Shown here in pieces: positions 47,201 through 57,109 of a stretch of DNA of 64,000 bases; within the stretch, counting starts at the first letter, position 1, and each line of letters begins with the position of its first letter. The DNA is from Leptodactylus fallax (Eukaryota; Chordata; Amphibia; Anura; Leptodactylidae). Below the pieces are notes generated by a model. It was not told the DNA's origin. It ran no database searches and saw only the letters and a list, made by a program, of their open reading frames with translations. The stretch covers positions 842,501 through 906,500 of the forward strand of contig CAMRHE010000459.1 in assembly GCA_947044405.1 (NCBI GenBank), written 5' to 3'. The translations under genes and the position numbers were made by a program.

Positions 47201-50200
47201 GGTATACGGTGTAGCTGAGCGGTTTGTGTATACAGGTATACGGTGTAGCTGAGCGGTGTGTGTATACAGGTATACGGTGTAGCTGAGCGGTTTGTGTATA
47301 CAGGTATACGGTGTAGCTGAGCGGTTTGTGTATACAGGTATACGGTGTAGCTGAGCGGTGTGTGTATACAGGTATACGGTGTAGCTGAGCGGTTTGTGTA
47401 TACAGGTATACGGTGTAGCTGAGCGGTGTGTGTATACAGGTATACGGTGTAGCTGAGCGGTGTGTGTATACAGGTATACGGTGTAGCTGAGCGGTTTGTG
47501 TATACAGGTATATGGTGTAGCTGAGCGTTGTGTGTATACAGGTATACGTGTAGCTGAGCGGTTTGTGTATACAGGTATACGGTGTAGCTGAGCGGTGTGT
47601 ATACAGGTATACGGTGTAGCTGAGCGGTGTGTGTATACAGGTATACGGTGTAGCTGAGCGGTTTGTGTATTCAGGTATACGGTGTAGTTGAGCGGTGTGT
47701 GTATACAGGTATACGGTGTAGCAGAGTCAGTAGTGGTGTAGCTGAGCGGTGTGTGTATTCAGGTATACGGTGTAGCTGAGCGGTGTGTGTATACAGGTAT
47801 ACGGTGTAGCTGAGCGGTGTGTGTATTCAGGTATACGGTGTAGCTGAGCGGTGTGTGTATACAGGTATACGGTGTAGCTGAGCGGTGTGTGTATACAGGT
47901 ATACGGTGTAGCAGAGTCAGTAGTGGTGTAGTTGAGCGGTGTGTGTATTCAGGTATACGGTGTAGCTGAGCGGTTTGTGTATACAGGTATACGGTGTAGC
48001 TGAGCGGTGTGTGTATACAGGTATACGGTGTAGGTGAGCGGTGTGTGTATACAGGTATACGGTGTAGCTGAGCGGTGTGTGTATACAGATATACGGTGTA
48101 GCAGAGTCAGTAGTGGTGTAGCTGAGCGGTGTACTGTATACAGGTATACGGTGTAGCTGAGCGGTGTACTGTATACAGGTATACGGTGTAGCTAAGCGGT
48201 GTGTGTATACAGGTATACAGTGTAGCTGAGCGGTGTGTGTATATACAGGTATACGGTGTAGCTGAGCGGTTTGTGTATACAGGTATACGGTGTAGCTGAG
48301 CGGTGTGTGTATACAGGTATACGGTGTAGCTGAGCGGTTTGTGTATACAGGTATACGGTGTAGCTGAGCGGTGTGTGTATACAGGTATACGGTGTAGCTG
48401 AGCGGTGTGTGTATACAGGTATACGGTGTAGCTGAGCGGTGTGTGTATACAGGTATACGGTGTAGCTGAGCGGTGTGTGTATACAGGTATACGGTGTAGC
48501 TGAGCGGTGTACTGTATACAGGTATACGGTGTAGCTGAGCGGTGTACTGTATACAGGTATACGGTGTAGCTGAGCGGTGTGTGTATACAGGTATACTGTG
48601 TAGCTGAGCGGTTTGTGTATACAGGTATACGGTGTAGCTGAGCGGTTGTGAAAGGAAGGTGTGAGCGGTGTGTGTATACAGGTATACGGTGTGCGAGCGG
48701 GGTGAGGCGTGTAGCTGAGCGGTGTGTGTATACAGGTATACGGTGTAGCTGAGCGGTGTGTGTATTCAGGTATACGGTGTAGCTGAGCGGTGTACTGTAT
48801 ACAGGTATACGGTGTAGCTGAGCGGTTTGTATATACAGGTATATGGTGTAGCTGAGCGGTTTGTGTATACAGGTATACGGTGTAGCTGAGCGGTGTGTGT
48901 ATACAGGTATACGGTGTAGCTGAGCGGTGTGTGTATTCAGGTATACTGTGTAGCTGAGCGGTTTGTGTATACAGGTATACGGTGTAGCTGAGCGGTGTGT
49001 GTATACAGGTATACGTTGTAGCTGAGCGGTGTGTGTATACAGGTATACGGTGTAGCTGAGCGGTGTACTGTATACAGGTATACGGTGTTGCTGAGCGGTG
49101 TGTGTATACAGGTATACGGTGTAGCTGAGCGGTGTGTGTATTCAGGTATACGGTGTAGCTGAGCGGTTTGTGTATACAGGTATACGGTGTAGCTGAGCGG
49201 TTTGTGTATACAGGTATACAGTGTAGCTGAGCGGTGTGTGTATACAGGTATACGGTGTAGCTGAGCGGTGTGTATACAGGTATACGGTGTAGCTGAGCGG
49301 TGTGTGTATACAGGTATACGGTGTAGCTGAGCGGTGTGTGTATACAGGTATACGGTGTAGCTGAGCGGTGTGTGTATACAGGTATACGGTGTAGCTGAGC
49401 GGTTTGTGTATTCAGGTATACGGTGTAGTTGAGCGGTGTGTGTATACAGGTATACGGTGTAGCAGAGTCAGTAGTGGTGTAGCTGAGCGGTGTGTGTATT
49501 CAGGTATACGGTGTAGCTGAGCGGTGTGTGTATACAGGTATACGGTGTAGTTGAGCGTTGTGTGTATTCAGGTATACGGTGTAGCTGAGCGGTGTGTGTA
49601 TACAGGTATACGGTGTAGCTGAGCGGTGTGTGTATACAGGTATACGGTGTAGCAGAGTCAGTAGTGGTGTAGTTGAGCGGTGTGTGTATTCAGGTATACG
49701 GTGTAGCTGAGCGGTTTGTGTATACAGGTATACGGTGTAGCTGAGCGGTGTGTGTATACAGGTATACGGTGTAGCTGAGCGGTGTGTGTATACAGGTATA
49801 CGGTGTAGCTGAGCGGTTTGTGTATACAGGTATACAGTGTAGCTGAGCGGTGTGTGTATACAGGTATACGGTGTAGCTGAGCGGTGTGTATACAGGTATA
49901 CGGTGTAGCTGAGCGGTGTGTGTATACAGGTATACGGTGTAGCTGAGCGGTGTGTGTATACAGGTATACGGTGTAGCTGAGCGGTTTGTGTATTCAGGTA
50001 TACGGTGTAGTTGAGCGGTGTGTGTATACAGGTATACGGTGTAGCAGAGTCAGTAGTGGTGTAGCTGAGCGGTGTGTGTATTCAGGTATACGGTGTAGCT
50101 GAGCGGTGTGTGTATACAGGTATACGGTGTAGCTGAGCGTTGTGTGTATTCAGGTATACGGTGTAGCTGAGCGGTGTGTGTATACAGGTATACGGTGTAG

Positions 50201-53200
50201 CTGAGCGGTGTGTGTATACAGGTATGCGGTGTAGCAGAGTCAGTAGTGGTGTAGTTGAGCGGTGTGTGTATTCAGGTATACGGTGTAGCTGAGCGGTTTG
50301 TGTATACAGGTATACGGTGTAGCTGAGCGGTGTGTGTATACAGGTATACGGTGTAGCTGAGCGGTGTGTGTATACAGGTATACGGTGTAGCAGAGTCAGT
50401 AGTGGTGTAGTTGAGCGGTGTGTGTATTCAGGTATACGGTGTAGCTGAGCGGTGTGTGTATACAGGTATACGGTGTATCTGTGTGGTGTGTGTATACAGG
50501 TATACGGTGTAGCTGAGCGGTGTGTGTATTCAGCTATATGGTGTAGTTGAGCGGTGTGTGTATACAGATATACGGTGTAGCAGAGTCAGTAGTGGTGTAG
50601 CTGAGCGGTGTACTGTATACAGGTATACGGTGTAGCTGAGCGGTGTACTGTATACAGGTATACGGTGTAGCTGAGCGGTTTGTATATACAGGTATACGGT
50701 GTAGCTGAGCGGTTTGTGTATACAGGTATACGGTGTAGCTGAGCGGTGTGTGTATACAGGTATACGGTGTAGCTGAGCGGTGTGTGTATACAGGTATACG
50801 GTGTAGCTGAGCGGTGTACTGTATACAGGTATACGGTGTAGCTGAGCGGTTTGTGTATACAGGTATACGGTGTAGCTGAGCGGTGTGTGTATACAGGTAT
50901 ACGGTGTAGCTGAGCGGTGTACTGTATACAGGTATACGGTGTAGCTGAGCGGTGTACTGTATACAGGTATACGGTGTAGCTGAGCGGTGTACTGTATACA
51001 GGTATACGGTGTAGCTGAGCGGTGTGTGTATACAGGTATACGGTGTAGCTGAGCGGTGTGTGTATACAGGTATACGTTGTAGCTGAGCGGTGTGTGTATA
51101 CAGGTATACGGTGTAGCTGAGCGGTGTACTGTATACAGGTATACGGTGTAGCTGAGCGGTGTGTGTATACAGGTATACGGTGTAGCTGAGCGGTGTGTGT
51201 ATACAGGTATACGGTGTAGCTGAGCGGTGTGTGTATACAGGTATACGGTGTAGCTGAGCGGTGTGTGTATACAGGTATACGGTGTAGCTGAGCGGTGTAC
51301 TGTATACAGGTATACGGTGTAGCTGAGCGGTTTGTGTATACAGGTATACGGTGTAGCTGAGCGGTGTACTGTATACAGGTATACGGTGTAGCTGAGCGGT
51401 TTGTATATACAGGTATACGGTGTAGCTGAGCGGTGTACTGTATACAGGTATACGGTGTAGCTGAGCGGTGTGTGTATACAGGTATACGGTGTAGCTGAGC
51501 GGTGTGTGTATACAGGTATACGGTGTAGCTGAGCGGTGTGTGTATTCAGGTATACGGTGTAGCTGAGCGGTGTACTGTATACAGGTATACGGTGTAGCTG
51601 AGCGGTGTGTGTATACAGGTATACGGTGTAGCTGAGCGGTGTGTGTATTCAGGTATACGGTGTAGCTGAGCGGTGTGTGTATACAGGTATACGGTGTAGC
51701 TGAGCGGTGTGTGTATACAGGTATACGGTGTAGCTGAGCGGTGTACTGTATACAGGTATACGGTGTAGCTGAGCGGTGTGTGTATTCAGGTATACGGTGT
51801 AGCTGAGCGGTTTGTGTATTCAGGTATACGGTGTAGCTGAGCGGTTTGTGTATTCAGGTATACGGTGTAGCTGAGCGGTGTGTGTATACAGGTATACGGT
51901 GTAGCTGAGCGGTGTACTGTATACAGGTATACGGTGTAGCTGAGCGGTTTGTGTATACAGGTATACGGTGTAGCTGAGCGGTGTACTGTATACAGGTATA
52001 CGGTGTAGCTGAGCGGTGTGTGTATTCAGGTATACGGTGTAGCTGAGCGGTTTGTGTATACAGGTATACGGTGTAGCTGAGCGATGTGTCAGGTTCGTGT
52101 AGCTGAGCGGTTTGTGTATACAGGTATACGGTGTAGCTGAGCGGTTTGTGTATACAGGTATACGGTGTAGCTGAGCGGTTTGTGTATACAGGTATACGGT
52201 GTAGCTGAGCGGTGTGTGTATACAGGTATACGGTGTAGCTGAGCGGTGTACTGTATACAGCTATACGGTGTAGCTGAGCGGTGTGTGTATTCAGGTATAC
52301 GGTGTAGCTGAGCGGTTTGTGTATACAGGTATAATGTGTAGCTGAGCGGTGTGTGTATACAGGTATACAGTGTAGCTGAGCGGTGTGTGTATACAGGTAT
52401 ACGGTGTAGCTGAGCGGTGTGTGTATACAGGTATACGGTGTAGCTGAGCGGTGTGTGTATACAGGTATACAGTGTAGCTGAGCGGTGTGTGTATACAGGT
52501 ATACGGTGTAGTTGAGCGGTGTGTGTATTCAGGTATACGGTGTAGCTGAGCGGTTTGTGTATACAGGTATACGTGTAGCTGAGCGGTGTGTGTATACAGG
52601 TATACGGTGTAGCTGAGCGGTGTACTGTATACAGGTATATGGTGTAGCTGAGCGGTGTGTGTATACAGGTATACGTGTAGCTGAGCGGTGTGTGTATACA
52701 GGTATACGTGTAGCTGAGCGGTTTGTGTATACAGGTATACGTGTAGCTGAGCGGTGTGTGTATACAGGTATACGTGTAGCTGAGCGGTGTGTGTATACAG
52801 GTATACGGTGTAGCTGAGCGGTTTGTGTATACAGGTATACGGTGTAGCTGAGCGATGTGTGTATACAGGTATACGTGTAGCTGAGCGGTTTGTGTATACA
52901 GGTATACGGTGTAGCTGAGCGGTTTGTGTATACAGGTATACGGTGTAGCTGAGCGGTTTGTGTATACAGGTATACGGTGTAGCTGAGCGGTGTGTGTATA
53001 CAGGTATACGGTGTAGCTGAGCGGTGTACTGTATACAGCTATACGGTGTAGCTGAGCGGTGTGTGTATTCAGGTATACGGTGTAGCTGAGCGGTTTGTGT
53101 ATACAGGTATAATGTGTAGCTGAGCGGTGTGTGTATACAGGTATACAGTGTAGCTGAGCGGTGTGTGTATACAGGTATACGGTGTAGCTGAGCGGTGTGT

Positions 53201-53939
53201 GTATACAGGTATACGGTGTAGCTGAGCGGTGTGTGTATACAGGTATACAGTGTAGCTGAGCGGTGTGTGTATACAGGTATACGGTGTAGTTGAGCGGTGT
53301 GTGTATTCAGGTATACGGTGTAGCTGAGCGGTTTGTGTATACAGGTATACGTGTAGCTGAGCGGTGTGTGTATACAGGTATACGGTGTAGCTGAGCGGTG
53401 TACTGTATACAGGTATATGGTGTAGCTGAGCGGTGTGTGTATACAGGTATACGTGTAGCTGAGCGGTGTGTGTATACAGGTACGTGTAGCGCGTGTTTGT
53501 GTATACAGGTGTACGTGTAGCTGAGCGGTGTGTGTATACAGGTATACGTGTAGCTGAGCGGTGTGTGTATACAGGTATACGGTGTAGCTGAGCGGTGTAC
53601 TGTATACAGCTATACGGTGTAGCTGAGCGGTGTGTGTATACAGGTATACGTGTAGCTGAGCGGTGTGTGTATACAGGTATAATGTGTAGCTGAGCGGTGT
53701 GTGTATACAGGTATACAGTGTAGCTGAGCGGTGTGTGTATACAGGTATACGGTGTAGCTGAGCGGTGTGTGTATACAGGTATACGGTGTAGCTGAGCGGT
53801 GTGTGTATACAGGTATACAGTGTAGCTGAGCGGCGTGTGTATACAGGTATACGGTGTAGTTGAGCGGTGTGTGTATTCAGGTATACGGTGTAGCTGAGCG
53901 GTTTGTGTATACAGGTATACGTGTAGCTGAGCGGTGTGT
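44284..53939. repeat. 34 bp minisatellite, about 285 copies, abutting LRCH4 exon 2
   Basis: The unit is TGAGCGGTGTGTGTATACAG then GTATACGGTGTAGC (34 bp), with TTTGTGTATACAG, TACTGTATACAG and shorter ATACGTGTAGC variants. Longer units with CAGAGTCAGTAGTGG appear at intervals between 47060 and 50600. Near the right end multi-unit blocks repeat at about 780 and 570 bp (marker CAGCTATACGG at 52258, 53036 and 53607). The last copy ends 16 bases before exon 2. Every unit contains CAGGTATAC, a 5' splice-site-like string. Confidence 0.96.
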
Positions 53940-53955
53940 TCTTTGTTTTCCTCAG

Positions 53956-54100
53956 ATCTCTCCAGGAATCGGTTGTCGGAGCTGCCGCTGGAGGTTTGTC
54001 ACCTGGTGTCTCTGGAGTCTCTGACCCTCTACCACAACTGTCTGCGGACTCTGTCTCCATCTTTGTCCAACCTGCAGGCACTGACCTACCTGAACATCAG
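53956..54100 (+). CDS. LRCH4: LRCH4 coding exon 2 (first leucine-rich repeats)
   Basis: This 145 nt exon lies between acceptor ttctttgttttcctcag and donor ATCAG|GTGAGA. With the G from exon 1 it reads DLSRNRLSELPLEVCHLVSL and then ESLTLYHNCLRTLSPSLSNL, QALTYLNIS. These are two LRR units of the LxxLxLxxNxLxxLP type. LRCH paralogues share DLSRNR; the LYHNCLR form is that of LRCH4. It ends in phase 2 (AG of Ser) and continues in exon 3. A 34 bp minisatellite runs right up to the polypyrimidine tract, leaving only 16 bases between repeat and exon. No stops or indels are seen, and codon use looks like ordinary vertebrate coding sequence. Confidence 0.93.
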
Positions 54101-54178
54101 GTGAGAGGATCAGGGGCGATGACGCTGCTCACTGTGTGCACTGCGGACATGTCTAATCCTTGTCCTCTGCCTCTACAG

Positions 54179-54305
54179 CCGGAACCTGCTCACCTCTCTG
54201 CCCCCTCATGTCTGCCGTCTGCCCCTCACCGTCCTCATCGCCGGGAACAACAAGCTGACCTCCCTGCCAGAGGAGGTGGGAGCCATGACGAGCCTGCGGC
54301 AGCTG
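54179..54305 (+). CDS. LRCH4: LRCH4 coding exon 3 (leucine-rich repeats)
   Basis: This 127 nt exon follows a 78 bp intron ending cctctacag and ends CAGCTG|GTGAGT in phase 0. It reads S-RNLLTSLPPHVCRLPLTVL then IAGNNKLTSLPEEVGAMTSL and RQL, two further LRR units (human LRCH4: SRNQLSLLPPYICQLPLRVL, SNNKLGALPPDIGTLGSLRQL; memory). The three exons together give 492 nt, 164 codons without interruption. The remaining LRRs, the linker, the calponin-homology domain and any C-terminal membrane segment must lie beyond the window, past the repeat arrays of intron 3. Some residues (EEVG, IA.NNKL.SLPEE) also resemble LRCH1, so the paralogue name rests on exon 1-2 features and on the FBXO24 neighbour. Confidence 0.92.
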
Positions 54306-54639
54306 GTGAGTGTGTGGGGTGCAGTGCGGGGGTCCCCCCATAGCTCCACTTAAATATTGGGTTTATCCCATGGGTCAGTAGTGATGTAGCAGAGGCGATC
54401 CAGCGGAGCCTTCTAGTACCTATGATGTAAGAGAGGAGCCCCTGCCTGCTGATGTCACTAATATTCCCATCACCCCATTAGTGGGGCCCCGCTGTGTGCA
54501 GCAGTGTGAGGGCTCATTACATCACAGGAGGATGTTGGCTCACGCTCGGCGGCCCCTTGTGTAATCTGCAGCTTCCTGCTCTCACTTCATGACAATCTGC
54601 TGAACGCCGGCTGGGCTCGGCCTGGCATGTCTGCAGCGC
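54306..54639. other. LRCH4 intron 3, unique start
   Basis: Single-copy intron between the exon 3 donor and the 47 bp array. Nothing is recognised. Confidence 0.6.
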
Positions 54640-56240
54640 CCCCAAATATACAGCATGGGAGGTGAATGTCATATACTAACAGTATCACCAGAGTATACAG
54701 CATGGGAGGTGACTGTCATATACCAGCCGTATCACCATAGTATACAGCATGGGAGGTGAATGTCATATACTAACAGTATCACCAGAGTATACAGCATGGG
54801 AGATGACTGTCATATACCAGCCGTATCACCAGAGTATACAGCATGGGAGGTGAATGTCATATACTAACAGTATCACCAGAGTATACAGCATGGGAGGTGA
54901 CTGTCATATACCAGCCGTATCACCAGAGTATACAGCATGGGAGGTGAATGTCATATACTAACAGTATCACCAGAGTATACAGCATGGGAGGTGAATGTCA
55001 TATACTAACAGTATCACCAGAGTATACAGCATGGGAGGTGACTGTCATATACCAGCCGTATCACCAGAGTATACAGCATGGGAGGTGACTGTCATATACA
55101 AGCCGTATCACCATAGTATACAGCATGGGAGGTGACTGTCATATACTAACAGTATCACCATAGTATACAGCATGGGAGGTGACTGTCATATACCAGCCGT
55201 ATCACCATAGTATACAGCATGGGAGGTGACTGTCATATACTAACAGTATCACCATAGTATACAGCATGGGAGGTGACTGTCATATACTAACAGTATCACC
55301 ATAGTATACAGCATGGGAGGTGACTGTCATATACCAACCGTATCACCATAGTATACAGCATGGGAGGTGACTGTCATATACCAACCGTATCACCATAGTA
55401 TACAGCATGGGAGGTGACTGTCATATACCAACCGTATCACCATAGTATACAGCATGGGAGGTGACTGTCATATACCAGCCGTATCACCATAGTATACAGC
55501 ATGGGAGGTGACTGTCATATACTAACCGTATCACCATAGTATACAGCATGGGAGGTGACTGTCATATACCAGCCGTATCACCATAGTATACAGCATGGGA
55601 GGTGACTGTCATATACCAACCGTATCACCATAGTATACAGCATGGGAGGTGACTGTCATATACTAACAGTATCACCAGAGTATACAGCATGGGAGGTGAA
55701 TGTCATATACTAACAGTATCACCATAGTATACAGCATGGGAGGTGACTGTCATATACCAACCGTATCACCATAGTATACAGCATGGGAGGTGACTGTCAT
55801 ATACTAACCGTATCACCATAGTATACAGCATGGGAGGTGACTGTCATATACTAACCGTATCACCATAGTATACAGCATGGGAGGTGACTGTCATATACCA
55901 GCCGTATCACCATAGTATACAGCATGGGAGGTGACTGTCATATACCAGCCGTATCACCAGAGTATACAGCATGGGAGGTGACTGTCATATACTAACCGTA
56001 TCACCAGAGTATACAGCATGGGAGGTGAATGTCATATACCAGCCGTATCACCATAGTATACAGCATGGGAGGTGACTGTCATATACCAACCGTATCACCA
56101 GAGTATACAGCATGGGAGGTGACTGTCATATACTAACCGTATCACCATAGTATACAGCATGGGAGGTGACTGTCATATACTAACAGTATCACCATAGTAT
56201 ACAGCATGGGAGGTGACTGTCATATACTAACAGTATGCTG
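54640..56240 (+). repeat. 47 bp minisatellite, forward arm, about 34 copies
   Basis: The unit is AGTATACAGCATGGGAGGTG, ACTGTCATATACCAGCCGTA, TCACCAT (47 bp). Alternative forms are CTAACAGTA/CCAACCGTA and GAATGTC/GACTGTC, with CACCAGAG/CACCATAG. Near 56230-56400 the copies become irregular. The same unit reappears inverted from 56443 onward. Confidence 0.95.
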
Positions 56241-56442
56241 TATACTCATGGTGATACTGTTGGGAGGTGACATTCACATACCATGCTGTATCACCATAGT
56301 ATACAGCATGGGAGGTGACTGTCATATACCATGCTGTATCACCATAGTGATACAGCTTGGGAGGTGACTGTCACATACCAATGCCGTATCACCATGGTGA
56401 TACAGCATGGGAGGTGACTGTCATATACCAACCGTATCACCA

Positions 56443-56965
56443 TGGTGATACGGCTGGTATATGACAGTCACCTCCCATGCTGTATACTATGGTGATACTG
56501 TTAGTATATGACAGTCACCTCCCATGCTGTATACTCTGGTGATACGGTTAGTATATGACAGTCACCTCCCATGCTGTATACTATGGTGATACTGTTAGTA
56601 TATGACATTCACCTCCCATGCTGTATACTATGGTGATACTGTTAGTATATGACATTCACCTCCCATGCTGTATACTATGGTGATACTGTTAGTATATGAC
56701 AGTCACCTCCCATGCTGTATACTATGGAAATACGGTTAGTATATCACATTCACCTCCCATGCTGTATACTATGGAAATACGGTTAGTATATCACATTCAC
56801 CTCCCATGCTGTATACTATGGTGATACTGTTAGTATATCACATTCACCTCCCATGCTGTATACTATGGTGATACTGTTAGTATATCACATTCACCTCCCA
56901 TGCTGTATACTATGGAAATACGGTTAGTATATCACATTCACCTCCCATGCTGTATACTTTGGTGA
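56443..56965 (-). repeat. 47 bp minisatellite, inverted arm, about 11 copies
   Basis: This is the reverse complement of the 47 bp unit (GACAGTCACCTCCCATGCTG, TATACTATGGTGATAC). The turn-over point is at 56442/56443 in the string ATCACCATGGTGAT, with no spacer. Later copies carry GGAAATACGG instead of GGTGATACTG and TATATCACATTC. Confidence 0.94.
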
Positions 56966-57109
56966 ATGTCATATACCCTCTTCACCCCCCTTTTATTTTG
57001 GGAGCCTGTGTTTTGTATCCCTGAGGGCTTGTGTTGTACAGGATGACTTGCAGTCTCATCTGTGATGTAAGTGTATGAGTGACATCACAACTACAAAATG
57101 GTAGCAAAG
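56966..57109. other. Short unique intron stretch
   Basis: About 145 bases of non-repeated sequence in LRCH4 intron 3 between two arrays; no signal is recognised. Confidence 0.6.

Noticed and set aside
52291..54081. A 596-codon minus-strand frame crossing LRCH4 exon 2.
   Set aside because: It is built from the 34 bp repeat; its start overlaps the antisense of a conserved LRR exon.
54101..54178. Possibility that exons 2 and 3 form one continuous exon.
   Set aside because: The 78 bases between them have a GTGAGA donor and CTCTACAG acceptor, and removing them joins AG|C as Ser within a conserved LRR; reading through breaks the frame.
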